Source: DASYHS01 sp035998295 (GTDB lineage Bacteria; Pseudomonadota; Alphaproteobacteria; Azospirillales; Azospirillaceae). From it: a stretch of 41,437 nucleotides of DNA. Positions 29,695 through 38,087 of this stretch are shown one piece after another. Below the pieces are notes generated by a model. It was given only the letters and a program-made list of their open reading frames with translations, was not told the DNA's origin and did no database searches. The position numbers and the translations under genes were made by a program. Within the stretch, counting starts at the first letter, position 1, and each line of letters begins with the position of its first letter. The stretch covers positions 1-41,437 of the forward strand of contig NZ_DASYHS010000044.1 of assembly GCF_035998295.1 (NCBI RefSeq), read 5' to 3'.

Positions 29695-30558
29695 TTATCC
29701 CACCAGCCGGCGGACGGTGGCGGCGGCCTGGGCCCCATATGTACCGCCGAACAGCCGGACATGCACGAGCAGCGGATAGAGGTTGTAGAGATCGCGCCGC
29801 AGCTCGAAGAAGCCCGGCCGGATCGGGCGCAGCTCGCCGTAGCGGCGGAAGAAGGCCTCGCCGAAGGTGCCGAACAGGGTCGTGAAGGCAAGCTCCACCT
29901 CCGCATCGGCGTGGTGGATCGCCGGATCGATGAAGGCGGCGACCCGGCCGTCGCGGACCAGCACGTTGCCGCCCCAGAGGTCGCCATGCACCAGCGAAGG
30001 CGGTCCCGGCGGGCCGATCAGTTCCGGCAGCCGGGCGGCGACCCGCTCCAGCCCGGCCATCAGGCCGGCGTCGATCCGGCCCTGCTCCAGCGCCGCGCGG
30101 CCCATGTGCAGCAGGCGGCGGTCGCGGAAGAAGGCGATCCAGTCGCCGCTCTCGGCGTTGGGCTGGGGCAGCGGGCCGATCGTCGTGACGCGGGGAAAGC
30201 CGTAGCGCTCCGCCGTCACCCCGTGCAGCGCCGCGACCAGCTCGGCCGCATGCTCCTGCGTGCGGTCGTCCAGCCGGCCGGAGGTCTCGACATGGTCCAT
30301 CACGAGGAGGTCCGCCGCGGCATGATGCAGCTTCGGGACGGGAAGCGGGGTCCGGCGCGCGAGGTGGTCGAGCATGAAGCCCTCCACCGCCAGCCCGGGC
30401 CCGTGCTTGGCCACCAGCCGGCGCCCGTCCGCCATCTCGACCAGGAACAGCTGCGAGGCGGTCCCGCCGCCGAGCGGGGAGAGGCGGCGCACGCGGCCGC
30501 CGACCGCAGTCTCAATTCGGGCAGCGTCGATCCGGGCTTGGTCCACCCGCGCCTCCAC
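29695..30558 (-). CDS. Fructosamine/ketosamine-3-kinase family protein
   Basis: This 287-aa protein matches the usual FN3K length. Key features are SPLGGGTASQLFLVEMADGR (nucleotide loop), VAKHGPG (Lys), the catalytic SLVHGDLWGGNVLV and AFIDPAIHHADAEVELA. Bacterial members phosphorylate protein-bound ribulosamines or erythrulosamines at O3, which makes the sugar fall off (deglycation). It lies two bases after the histidine-kinase stop and one gene from a LMW phosphatase, its known partner. GTG 30558 was chosen; a second GTG is four codons in. Confidence 0.85.
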   Translation of the reverse strand: MEARVDQARIDAARIETAVGGRVRRLSPLGGGTASQLFLVEMADGRRLVAKHGPGLAVEGFMLDHLARRTPLPVPKLHHAAADLLVMDHVETSGRLDDRTQEHAAELVAALHGVTAERYGFPRVTTIGPLPQPNAESGDWIAFFRDRRLLHMGRAALEQGRIDAGLMAGLERVAARLPELIGPPGPPSLVHGDLWGGNVLVRDGRVAAFIDPAIHHADAEVELAFTTLFGTFGEAFFRRYGELRPIRPGFFELRRDLYNLYPLLVHVRLFGGTYGAQAAATVRRLVG

Positions 30559-30560
30559 GA

Positions 30561-32300
30561 TCAGGACGAGGCCTGCGCCCGTTCCGGGCGCAGGTGCAGG
30601 GTGAACCGCATCCCCGGCTCCGCCGCGCCGGTCTCCAGCCTGCCGTCGAAGCGCTCCGCGAGCGCCCGGACGAGCCGCATGCCGAAGCCGGCCGAGCCGG
30701 GCGACCGCGGCGTCGCGACCAGCCCGGCGCCGCGGTCGCGGACCGAGACCGACAGTTCGCCGTCCGCGGACCGCGCGACACCCACGTCGACCGTCCAGCC
30801 GCCCGGCGCCGGGTCGGCGGGCCGGCCGTACTTGAAGGCGTTGGTGACCAGCTCGTTGACCGCCAGCCCGACCGAAACCGCGACGTCCGGCGCAAGCTGC
30901 ACGGCCTCGCCCCCGACCTCGACGCGCCAGCGGTTGTGGTCGGTCCGGGCGGAGCGCTCCAGGTCGGCGCACAGGTCGCGCAGGTAGTCGACCAGGTCGA
31001 TCGAGCCGGGTTCGCCGCCGCGATGCAGCCGCTCGTGCAGCCTGGCCACGGCGGTGACCCGCGAGACGGCCTCGTCGAACTGCCCGCGGACGTCGTCGCC
31101 GGGGAACGCGGCCCCCTGGATGCGCAGCATCGACGCGACGAGCTGGAGGCTGTTGCCGACGCGGTGGTTGACCTCGTGCAGCAGCAGTTCCTTCTGGGCG
31201 AGCAGGGCCTCCTTCTCGCCGAGGGCCTGCGTCAGCGCCGCCGTCCGGTCCGCCACGCGCTGCTCCAGCTCCTCGTTCATGGTGACCAGAATGCGCGCGC
31301 GTTCGGCCAGGCGCCTGCGATACCCCTCCTCGACATGGGCCCAGCGCAAGGCGTAGGCGAGTGCCGCCGCCAGTCCCGCGGCCGCGAGCGCCGCGACCGC
31401 CGCATAGGGCAGAACGGTCGAGAGCCAGGAGCGGAACACCGCATCCCCCGGCAGGCCGAGAACCACGTACAGGGGATAGGCCCCGACCTTGCGGTACCAG
31501 GCCAGGCGCTGCACGCCGTCGATGTTGGACCGGTAGCCGATCCACTGGCCGTTGGGCGATTCCCGGGCCAGGTCGAGCAGGCGCGGAGAAAGGCGCGTGT
31601 CGAGGAGTTCCCCGGCCGGCAGCGGCGGCACGCGCATCAGCAGGCGGCCGTCCTCGCGCGCCCAGACGAAGCTGGCGTCGCCGAAGAACGCGAGCGACTG
31701 GTAGAAACGGGCCAGCTCGCCGGGCTCGAAGGACACCACAGCGATGCCGAGGAGGGTGCCATCGGGCGCGGAGATGCGCCGGCTCGCGGTGAAGATCAGG
31801 CTGCCGTCGATCAGCGCCAGCATCGGCTCGCCGAGATGGAGGCCGACGTCGTTTCCGAGATGGGCCCGGAAATAGGAGCGGTCCCGCACGTCGGTGCCGA
31901 GCGCCGTCTCGGCGGACGCGACGCGGACGATCCCCTCCGCGTCCACGACGAAGAGGCGGAAGGCGTCGGGCACCATCCGCTTGAGGTGCAGCAGCTCCGA
32001 ACGCAGTCCGGCGAGCGAGGCCGGATCGGACCAGTCGGCGTCGTGGATGCGTCCGCCGACCAGTTCGAGAAGCAGGTCGGCGGACGCGACGAGCCGCTCC
32101 GCCTCGCGCCCGACCAGCGTGAGGACCGATTCCGCCTGGGCCTCGACCGCGTCGCGCGTGCGCGAGTGGCTGATCCAGCCGGCCGCCGCCAGCAGGGTCA
32201 CGATGAGCAGGGTCGCGGCCACCGCGCTGAGGCGGTAGCGCCTGACCAGTCCCGGAAGGACCGGCTCCGCGTCGGAGGCGCGGTAGTCATCCGCCGTCAT
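30561..32300 (-). CDS. HWE/HisKA_2 sensor histidine kinase with periplasmic dCache-type domain
   Basis: This 579-aa protein has TM1 near residues 24-45, a periplasmic sensor of about 235 residues (dCache/PDC-like: VRDRSYFRAHLGNDVGLHLG, GSLIFTASRRISAPDGTLLG), TM2 near 290-312 and a coiled coil. The HisKA_2 phosphoacceptor His375 lies in LLHEVNHRVGNSLQLVASML, and the ATPase has NELVTNAFKYG and GAGLV/GFGMRL. Such kinases drive general stress or motility responses. No response regulator adjoins it. It overlaps the phosphatase gene by 14 bases. ATG 32300 has GGAG upstream; GTG 32306 is an alternative. Confidence 0.88.
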   Translation of the reverse strand: MTADDYRASDAEPVLPGLVRRYRLSAVAATLLIVTLLAAAGWISHSRTRDAVEAQAESVLTLVGREAERLVASADLLLELVGGRIHDADWSDPASLAGLRSELLHLKRMVPDAFRLFVVDAEGIVRVASAETALGTDVRDRSYFRAHLGNDVGLHLGEPMLALIDGSLIFTASRRISAPDGTLLGIAVVSFEPGELARFYQSLAFFGDASFVWAREDGRLLMRVPPLPAGELLDTRLSPRLLDLARESPNGQWIGYRSNIDGVQRLAWYRKVGAYPLYVVLGLPGDAVFRSWLSTVLPYAAVAALAAAGLAAALAYALRWAHVEEGYRRRLAERARILVTMNEELEQRVADRTAALTQALGEKEALLAQKELLLHEVNHRVGNSLQLVASMLRIQGAAFPGDDVRGQFDEAVSRVTAVARLHERLHRGGEPGSIDLVDYLRDLCADLERSARTDHNRWRVEVGGEAVQLAPDVAVSVGLAVNELVTNAFKYGRPADPAPGGWTVDVGVARSADGELSVSVRDRGAGLVATPRSPGSAGFGMRLVRALAERFDGRLETGAAEPGMRFTLHLRPERAQASS

Positions 32301-32856
32301 CGCCACTCCGGTCGAGTACGTCCCGGCGGTCGCGGACCAGGGCTGCGAGAAGTCCGTGCGACGCCGCCTCGATCAGTACGAACGTCTCGTCGAAATGGTT
32401 CTCACCGCCGTAGTAGGGATCGGGGACGTCGCGGACGGGGGCATCGGGGGCATAGTCCAGGAACAGCCGGACCCGCTCGCGCGCCTCCGCCGGCGCCTGG
32501 CGCAGCAGGGCCTCGCGGTGGCCGCGGTCCATCGCGAGGATCAGGTCGAAATCCGCGAAGTCCGACGGCCGCACGCGGCGCGCCCGCAGTCCGGAAATGT
32601 CGATGCCGCGGCGCCCAGCGCAGGCGGCCGAGCGGGGGTCGGGCGGATCGCCGACATGGTAGTCGTGCGTCCCGGCGCTGTCGGTCGCGACGAGGCCCTC
32701 GAGGCCGGCCTCGCGCAGCAGGTGGCGGAACACCCCTTCGGCCGTCGGCGAGCGGCAGATGTTGCCCGTGCAGACGAACAGGACGCGCAGGGCCAGTGCC
32801 TCGCGCGGGCCCGGGTTCGCGGAACCGACGGTTCTCCTGGGCTCGCGACTGGTCAC
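32287..32856 (-). CDS. Low-molecular-weight protein-tyrosine-phosphatase family
   Basis: This 189-aa protein has the catalytic loop VCTGNICRSP (Cys29, Arg35), the DxD-type acid VPDPYYGG near residue 148 and ILAMDRGH. LMW-PTPs dephosphorylate phosphotyrosine. The same fold is also known to act as protein-ribulosamine-5-phosphatase, and the linked fructosamine-kinase gene supports that role here. The first 24 residues are an extension before VLFVCTGN, so the GTG 32856 start is uncertain; the core is about 160 aa, as usual. It is the first gene of the phosphatase/kinase/FN3K operon. Confidence 0.88.
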   Translation of the reverse strand: MTSREPRRTVGSANPGPREALALRVLFVCTGNICRSPTAEGVFRHLLREAGLEGLVATDSAGTHDYHVGDPPDPRSAACAGRRGIDISGLRARRVRPSDFADFDLILAMDRGHREALLRQAPAEARERVRLFLDYAPDAPVRDVPDPYYGGENHFDETFVLIEAASHGLLAALVRDRRDVLDRSGDDGG

Positions 32857-32935
32857 CGCTCCGTTCCGTTCGACACCGTTTCGGGGTTGGCGGCAGTATG
32901 ACCGCAGCCGGCCGGCCGGGCCACCACAATGAGCT

Positions 32936-33385
32936 TCAGGACAGGCGGCGGTACCGGGTGGAGATCCGCTGGTCCTTGCGCGGGCCGGTGACCTCCCATT
33001 CGACCCACCACTGCGCGCCGGCCGCGACGCCGAAGGTCCCCCGGTAGAGGTCGGCGCCGCAGCGGTGGACGACCTCCGAGCGGCCGGCGGTCAGGTCCAG
33101 GTCGACGAAGGGCGTGCCGTCGTGGCGGGTTATCGCCGCGCGGCCGGGCTGCGGGAAGTCGTAGAAATAGGACTGCTCGGCCGTGCCGACGTGATCGCCG
33201 AAGCGGAGCTTGCCGGCCTCGCTGTAGAGCAGGCGCCGGCCGCTGGGCGCGAACAGGGCCGTGCCCTCCATCGTGCCACCTTGCCCGATGCGGCCGTCGA
33301 CCAGGATGCGGTCGAGCCTCCACACTCCGAGGAGGAAGTCCCGGAGGTCCGACACCGGCCAGAGTCTCGCGTTTCCGTCAGCCAC
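32936..33385 (-). CDS. DUF6314-like protein
   Basis: This 149-aa protein has a lipocalin-like small beta barrel: LRDFLLGVWRLDRILVDGRI, then YSEAGKLRFGDHVGTAEQSY, HRCGADLYRGTFGV and WEVTGPRKDQRISTRYRR. It is close to the DUF6314 family, whose function is unknown. GTG 33385 has GAGG six bases upstream. It is divergent from the sirtuin gene by 54 bases and lies 79 bases ahead of the phosphatase gene on the same strand, so it may share that operon. Confidence 0.65.
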   Translation of the reverse strand: MADGNARLWPVSDLRDFLLGVWRLDRILVDGRIGQGGTMEGTALFAPSGRRLLYSEAGKLRFGDHVGTAEQSYFYDFPQPGRAAITRHDGTPFVDLDLTAGRSEVVHRCGADLYRGTFGVAAGAQWWVEWEVTGPRKDQRISTRYRRLS

Positions 33386-33439
33386 CGCAGCCTCTAAACT
33401 CTCGTCCCGATCCCATGTAAGGGAGTAACGGTTAAGGCC

Positions 33440-34156
33440 ATGACAATGCACCCGAGCGAAAGGATCGTCATCCTGACCGGGGCGGGTATCTCCAAGGAGT
33501 CCGGCCTCGACACGTTCCGCTGCGCCGGCGGGCTGTGGTCGCAGGTGAGGATCGAGGACGTCGCGACCCCGGAGGCCTTCGCCCGCGATCCAGGGCGGGT
33601 CCAGTCCTTCTACGACGCGCGCCGGCGCGGCCTGCTCGAGCAGGCGGTGCGGCCCAATGCCGCGCACGAGGCGCTGGCCGAGCTGGAGCGCCGCCTGCCG
33701 GGCGAGGTGCTGGTCGTGACCCAGAACATCGACGACCTGCACGACCGGGCGGGGCAGGGCAACCTCGTCCACATGCACGGCGAACTGCTGAAGGCGCGCT
33801 GCACCCGGTGCGAGGCGGTGGTGCCGCGGCGCGACGACCTGGCCCCCGACCCGCGCTGCCCCGCCTGCGGGGCGCAGGGCCTGCGCCCGCACGTGGTCTG
33901 GTTCGGCGAGATGCCGCTGGAGATGGAGCGCATCTACGCGGCGCTGGCGGGGTGCGAGCTGTTCGTCTCGATCGGCACCTCGGGCAACGTCTACCCGGCC
34001 GCCGGCTTCGTGCGCGAGGCCCGGGCGGCGGGTGCGCGGACGGTCGAGCTGAACCTCGAGCCGTCGGAGGGCGCCAGCCTGTTCGACGAGGCGGTCTACG
34101 GCCCCGCGACCCGCACCGTCCCCGACTTCGTGGCGCGGCTGATCGCGGGCCGATGA
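33440..34156 (+). CDS. cobB: SIR2 NAD-dependent protein deacylase (class III type)
   Basis: This 238-aa sirtuin has GAGISKESGLDTFR for NAD binding, the QNIDDLHDRAG block, the catalytic His in VHMHGELLKARC, the zinc site C-x2-C...C-x2-C (CTRCE, CPACG) and GTSGNVYPAAGF. Tyr and Arg in SFYDARRRG match the Y-x-x-R pair that binds succinyl- or malonyl-lysine, so it should remove acidic acyl groups as well as acetyl. The stop overlaps the start of a DNA glycosylase gene (ATGA). ATG 33440 was chosen, with ATG 33446 also possible. Confidence 0.92.
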   Translation: MTMHPSERIVILTGAGISKESGLDTFRCAGGLWSQVRIEDVATPEAFARDPGRVQSFYDARRRGLLEQAVRPNAAHEALAELERRLPGEVLVVTQNIDDLHDRAGQGNLVHMHGELLKARCTRCEAVVPRRDDLAPDPRCPACGAQGLRPHVVWFGEMPLEMERIYAALAGCELFVSIGTSGNVYPAAGFVREARAAGARTVELNLEPSEGASLFDEAVYGPATRTVPDFVARLIAGR

Positions 34157-34773
34157 CGCAGGCGGGCGAAGCGGCGGCGCTGGCCGCCCTCCTCGAAGAG
34201 GTCCGGGCCTGCCGCCTGTGCGCGGCGCACCTGCCCCTCGGCCCGCGGCCGGTGGTGAGGGCATCGCCGACCGCGCGCCTGCTGATCGTCGGCCAGGCGC
34301 CGGGCACGCGCGTCCATGCCAACGGCACGCCCTGGGACGACGCGTCGGGCGACCGGCTGCGCGCCTGGCTCGGCCTCGACCGCGAGACCTTCTACGACGA
34401 GAGCCGGATCGCCATCGTGCCGATGGGGTTCTGCTACCCCGGCACGGCGCCGCGCGGAGGCGACCTGCCGCCGCGCCCGGAATGCGCCCCCGCGTGGCAT
34501 CCGGCGCTGCTGCGGCTGATGCCGCGGGTCGAGCTGACGCTGCTGGTCGGCGCCCACGCACAGACGCGCTACCTGGGCACGACGGCGAGGGCCGGCATGA
34601 CCCGCACGGTCGCGCAATGGCGCGACCGGCTGCCGGCCTTCCTGCCCACGCCGCATCCGAGCTGGCGCAACACCGGCTGGCTCCGGCGGAACCCGTGGTT
34701 CGAGGCCGAACTGGTGCCGGAGCTGCGCCGGCGCGTGGCCGGGCTCCTCGGCTATTCCGCCGAGCGTACCTAA
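34153..34773 (+). CDS. Uracil-DNA glycosylase superfamily protein with predicted Fe-S cluster
   Basis: This 206-aa protein has four cysteines in the family 4/5 order: C20-x2-C23, then C94-x16-C111, predicted to bind a 4Fe-4S cluster. Motif A is GQAPGTRVHANGTPWDDASG and motif B is PTPHPSWRN. Family enzymes excise uracil from DNA. It differs from canonical family 4 (GEAPG, ED), so activity on another lesion is possible. It overlaps the sirtuin stop by four bases and must be co-translated with it. No LexA box was seen upstream of the pair. Confidence 0.82.
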   Translation: MTQAGEAAALAALLEEVRACRLCAAHLPLGPRPVVRASPTARLLIVGQAPGTRVHANGTPWDDASGDRLRAWLGLDRETFYDESRIAIVPMGFCYPGTAPRGGDLPPRPECAPAWHPALLRLMPRVELTLLVGAHAQTRYLGTTARAGMTRTVAQWRDRLPAFLPTPHPSWRNTGWLRRNPWFEAELVPELRRRVAGLLGYSAERT

Positions 34774-34920
34774 CCCTCACGCAGGACCGGGAAGGGGTAC
34801 CGCACGAGTCCCGGGACTACCGGGGGCCCGCGCGCTGTTGATCGCGTGCATTCGGAATTCGGGTTGCCCCCGTCAGGCATATCCGAAGGTCGAAACCGGA
34901 GCCCGGGAGTACTACGTACA
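34774..34920. other. 147-base gap upstream of the acyltransferase
   Basis: The gap holds the palindromic GTCCCGGGAC and short direct repeats (ATTCGGA, ATTCGGG) but no confident promoter, terminator or small gene. Just before ATG 34921 a GTACTACGTAC stretch is partly self-complementary. Confidence 0.3.
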
Positions 34921-35937
34921 ATGCCTAACGTCGCGGAGAAGCGACCCGGCGGCGGTCGTATAGAATGGATGGACGCCCTGCGCGGGATGGCCCTCGTGCT
35001 GGTGGTCTTCGACCACGCGATCCGGTTCACCGAGATCTACGCGGGCGGGGTGCCGGAACCGGCCGGCTTCTTCAGCCAGATGCTGAACCCGCTCCGCATG
35101 CCGGCCATGGTGTTCCTGTCGGGGATGCTGCTGCACGCCTCGCTGGCCAAGGGCCCGGCCGTCTATGTCGGCGGCAAGGTCCGCAACGTGCTGTATCCCT
35201 ACCTGCTGTGGTCCGTGGTCTACGTCACGCTGTTCCTGCTGGCCTCGCCGGTCACGGGCGGCGAGCACCGGCTGAGGGACTACCTGCAGATCCTCTACCT
35301 TCCGCCCGCCCATCTGTGGTTCCTCCACAACCTGTTCCTGTTCTACCTGCTGATGCTGGTCCTGCGGCCCGTGCCGCGCCTGGTGCTGGCGGCGGGCGGC
35401 TTCGCGGCGGCGCTGGCGGTGCCCGAGCCGATGGAGGTGTCGCGCTTCTGCTTCCTGTTCGCGTTCTTCGCCCTGGGCGACGCGGCCGGACGCAGGGCCG
35501 GGACGTGGGAACGGATCAAGGCGGCGCCGCCGGCCGTCGGCGCGGGCCTGCTGCTCGCGTCGGGCCTGGCGTGGGCGGCCTGGGCGGGGCTGGAGCTGCG
35601 CTACCAGGTGGCGGGCGTGCCGTTCGTGCTGGGCGGGCTGCTGGCGCTGGTCCTGCTGGCCGAAGGCGTCTGCCGGACGGCGGCGTCCACGGTGCTGCGC
35701 CACATCGGGCGCAACTCGCTGACGCTGTACGTCCTGCACTGGCTGGCGATCGCGGCGGCGGCGGTGCCGCTCGGCCGGGTGCTGCCTCCCGGCTCCGAGG
35801 GGGTGATGCTGGCGCTCACCTTCGCGGCCGGGCTGCTCGGCTCGCTGGCGCTGGCATGGGCGGCGCGGCGGATCGGCCCCACCTGGCTGTTCGCCCTGCC
35901 GCGCGTGCCGAAGCGCCGGCTGGCGCACGCGGACTGA
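34921..35937 (+). CDS. Acyltransferase-3 family membrane protein
   Basis: This 338-aa protein has about ten TM segments and the family opening RIEWMDALRGMALVLVVFDH (the D-x-x-R-G and the His near it are the conserved acyl-transfer residues). A YPYLLWSVVYVTLFLL block and PPAHLWFLHNLFLFYLLML are typical. Such enzymes move acyl groups onto sugars or exopolysaccharide at the inner membrane. ATG 34921 gives the usual length. The gene ends in a 26-base tandem duplication. No polysaccharide genes adjoin it, so the target is unknown. Confidence 0.83.
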   Translation: MPNVAEKRPGGGRIEWMDALRGMALVLVVFDHAIRFTEIYAGGVPEPAGFFSQMLNPLRMPAMVFLSGMLLHASLAKGPAVYVGGKVRNVLYPYLLWSVVYVTLFLLASPVTGGEHRLRDYLQILYLPPAHLWFLHNLFLFYLLMLVLRPVPRLVLAAGGFAAALAVPEPMEVSRFCFLFAFFALGDAAGRRAGTWERIKAAPPAVGAGLLLASGLAWAAWAGLELRYQVAGVPFVLGGLLALVLLAEGVCRTAASTVLRHIGRNSLTLYVLHWLAIAAAAVPLGRVLPPGSEGVMLALTFAAGLLGSLALAWAARRIGPTWLFALPRVPKRRLAHAD

Positions 35938-35973
35938 GGCGCCGGCCGGCGCATGCGGACTGAGGCGCCGGCC
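35922..35973. repeat. 26-base tandem duplication across the acyltransferase stop codon
   Basis: Bases 35922-35947 and 35948-35973 differ at one position only (C to T). The left copy holds the last codons and TGA of the acyltransferase. The unit contains GGCGCCGGCC, which is self-complementary, so the repeat can fold into GC hairpins and may act as a terminator. Confidence 0.85.
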
Positions 35974-35985
35974 GGCCGGCCGGGC

Positions 35986-36387
35986 TCAGTCCGGGACGCC
36001 CTGCTCGATCGCGTCCATGTCGTCGTCGGAGAAGCCGAAATGGTGCCCGGCCTCGTGGATCAGGACGTGGCGCACGAGATGGGCGAGGTCCTCGCCGCTC
36101 TCGCACCAGTAGTCGAGCAGGGGGCGGCGATACAGGTAGATCATGTCGACGTCCTGCGGAGCCGATGCGACGCTCTTGTTGTTGAGGCTGACGCCGCGGT
36201 AAAGACCGAGCAGGTCGAAGGGGCTCTCCAGGCCCATCTCCGTCTCGGTCTCCTCGTCGGGGAAGTCCTCGACGCGGATCACGACGTCGTTCAGGTGCCG
36301 GGCCAGCTCGGCGGGAATGGAGGCGAAAGCCTCCTCGGCGAGCCGCTCGATGTCGGCGATGCTGGGGGCGGTGGTGTAGGCCGGCAT
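35986..36387 (-). CDS. Small zincin metallopeptidase (DUF1025-type)
   Basis: This 133-aa protein has the zinc site HVLIHEAGHHFGFSDDDMD (HExxHxxGxxD-like) at its C-terminus. The rest is FASIPAELARHLNDVVIRVE, ESPFDLLGLYRGVSL and MIYLYRRPLLDYWCE, all DUF1025 family signatures. These are minimal cytosolic metalloproteases with unknown substrates. ATG 36387 gives the standard start; an extension to 36438 overlaps the neighbour and was rejected. It is divergent from the PCD gene by 49 bases. Confidence 0.85.
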   Translation of the reverse strand: MPAYTTAPSIADIERLAEEAFASIPAELARHLNDVVIRVEDFPDEETETEMGLESPFDLLGLYRGVSLNNKSVASAPQDVDMIYLYRRPLLDYWCESGEDLAHLVRHVLIHEAGHHFGFSDDDMDAIEQGVPD

Positions 36388-36436
36388 GCGGGGGTCCGTT
36401 CGTTCTTGCCAACGCACGAGGAGGAGAAACGAGGTC

Positions 36437-36739
36437 ATGGCCGAGAAACTGGTCGGAGCGAGACGTCAGGCGGCGCTCGCCGAACTCCACGGCTGGGTCG
36501 AGGTGGCCGATCGCGACGCCATCCGCAAGACCTATCACTTCGCGAGCTTCGTCGAAGCCTTCGGCTTCATGACCAAGGTCGCGCTGATGGCCGAGAAGGC
36601 GGACCACCACCCCGAATGGTTCAACGTCTACGACCGGGTCGAGGTCATCCTGACCACGCACGACGCCGACGGGGTCACGGACCGCGACATCCGGATGGCG
36701 CGCGCCATGGACCAGATCGCCCCCGCCCACGACCGCTGA
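36437..36739 (+). CDS. phhB: Pterin-4a-carbinolamine dehydratase (PCD)
   Basis: This 100-aa protein has the PCD signature EKADHHPEWFNVYDRVEVIL followed by TTHDADGVTDRD; the HHP histidines and the later TTH are catalytic. The enzyme dehydrates 4a-hydroxytetrahydrobiopterin, recycling cofactor for aromatic hydroxylases such as PhhA. No phhA is in the window, so it may serve another pterin reaction, as noted for many bacterial PCDs. ATG 36437 has GAGG upstream. Confidence 0.93.
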   Translation: MAEKLVGARRQAALAELHGWVEVADRDAIRKTYHFASFVEAFGFMTKVALMAEKADHHPEWFNVYDRVEVILTTHDADGVTDRDIRMARAMDQIAPAHDR

Positions 36740-36763
36740 GGGCCGGGGCCGGGGCGCCGGACG

Positions 36764-37525
36764 TCACTTCGGCTGCATGCGCATCGCGCCGTCGAGGCGG
36801 ATCACCTCGCCGTTCAGCATCACGTTGCCGAGGATGTGCAGCACGAGGTCGGCGTATTCCTCCGGCCGGCCGAAGCGGGTCGGGAACGGCACCGTGGCGG
36901 CGAGGCTGTCCTGCACCTCCTGCGGCATGCCCAGCAGCATCGGCGTGCCGATCAGGCCGGGGGCGATGGTCATGACCCGGATGCCGGAGCGCGCGAACTC
37001 GCGCGCGGCCGGCAGCCCGAGCGCCACGACGCCGCCCTTGGAGGCGCCGTAGGCCGCCTGGCCGATCTGCCCCTCGAAGGCGGCGACGGAGGCGGTGTTG
37101 ACGATGACCCCGCGCTCGGCCGTGTCGAGGGCGTCGAGCTTCGTCATGTCGTGGGCGGCGAGCCGCAGGATGTTGAAGGTGCCGACGAGGTTGATGTCGA
37201 TCACCCGCTTGAACGCGGCGAGGTCGAGCGGCCCGTCGCGCCCGACGATGCGGCCGGCGGTAGCGACGCCGGCGCAGTTGACGGCGACCCGCGCCGGGCC
37301 ATGGGCCTCGCGCGCCCGGGCGACCGCGGCCTCGGCGCTGGCGGCGTCCGAGACGTCGCAGGCGACCGCAATGCCGCCGATCTCGCGCGCGACCGCGTCG
37401 GCGGCGTCCAGGTTGACGTCGAACAGCGCGACCTTGGCCCCCGCCGCGGCCAGCCTGCGCGCCGTCGCCGCCCCCATGCCCGAGCCGCCGCCGGTCACGA
37501 TCGCCGCATGTCCCTTAACGTCCAT
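36764..37525 (-). CDS. Short-chain dehydrogenase, 3-hydroxyacyl-CoA dehydrogenase (HSD10) type
   Basis: This 253-aa SDR has the cofactor motif TGGGSGMG at residues 11-18, an Asp after strand 2 (LFDVN, favouring NAD), CDVSD, NCAG in the NNAG position, and the catalytic Ser...YGASKGG. The order and the ending (PFPTRFGRPEEYADLVLHIL) match type 2 3-hydroxyacyl-CoA dehydrogenases. It likely acts in fatty-acid or branched-chain breakdown. ATG 37525 has GGAG six bases upstream. It is a single gene. Confidence 0.87.
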   Translation of the reverse strand: MDVKGHAAIVTGGGSGMGAATARRLAAAGAKVALFDVNLDAADAVAREIGGIAVACDVSDAASAEAAVARAREAHGPARVAVNCAGVATAGRIVGRDGPLDLAAFKRVIDINLVGTFNILRLAAHDMTKLDALDTAERGVIVNTASVAAFEGQIGQAAYGASKGGVVALGLPAAREFARSGIRVMTIAPGLIGTPMLLGMPQEVQDSLAATVPFPTRFGRPEEYADLVLHILGNVMLNGEVIRLDGAMRMQPK

Positions 37526-37627
37526 GGTCATCTCCGTCTGCTGAACCGCGTCCCGCGGCGTCCGCCTCCCTCTTAGCAGATCGTTCCGGCGATTGCAGGA
37601 TCGGAACCGCCCACCCAGATCTGTGGG

Positions 37628-38017
37628 ATGGAAAACCACGCCGACCTCGTCCACACGCGGGTGGACCCTTCGACGGCCGAGCGCGACGAGCGCATCGTGC
37701 GCACGGGATTCTGGGCGAAGCTGCGGGCGAACCTGCACCGCATCCCGTTCCTGGACGACCTGCTGGCCGCCTATTTCTGCGCCATCGACCCCGCGACCCC
37801 GGCCAAGGCGAAGGGCGTCCTGCTGGCGGCGCTGGCCTATTTCGTGCTGCCGGTCGACGTCCTGCCGGACTTCCTGGCCGTCCTCGGCTTCACCGACGAC
37901 GCGACGGTGCTGCTGGCGGCGCTGCGCGTCGTGCAGAGCCATGTCCGGCCCGAGCACCGGGAGCGCGCCCGCGCCGCGCTGGCGTCCGAGCGCGAAACGC
38001 CGGCGCCCGGGGACTGA
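37628..38017 (+). CDS. YkvA-family (DUF1232) protein
   Basis: This 129-aa protein has the DUF1232 core AYFVLPVDVLPDFLAVLGFT and DDATVLLAALRVVQSHVRPEH. The P-x-D-x-x-P-D motif between short hydrophobic helices defines the family. Members associate with the membrane; their function is not known. It is divergent from the SDR gene by 102 bases, which hold GTTCCG and CGGAAC inverted across 13 bases (37583-37607). It is 70 bases ahead of the EamA gene on the same strand. Confidence 0.85.
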   Translation: MENHADLVHTRVDPSTAERDERIVRTGFWAKLRANLHRIPFLDDLLAAYFCAIDPATPAKAKGVLLAALAYFVLPVDVLPDFLAVLGFTDDATVLLAALRVVQSHVRPEHRERARAALASERETPAPGD

Positions 38018-38087
38018 CCCCGGGAAACGCTCCCCGCCGGCGGTGCGATCGCCTATACCATCCGTTCCGGATCTCGACGGGGGCGGC

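Noticed and set aside
37583..37607. GTTCCG and CGGAAC as a possible SOS box.
   Set aside because: The half-sites are inverted and 13 bases apart, not GTTC-N7-GTTC in direct orientation. It remains only a weak dyad.
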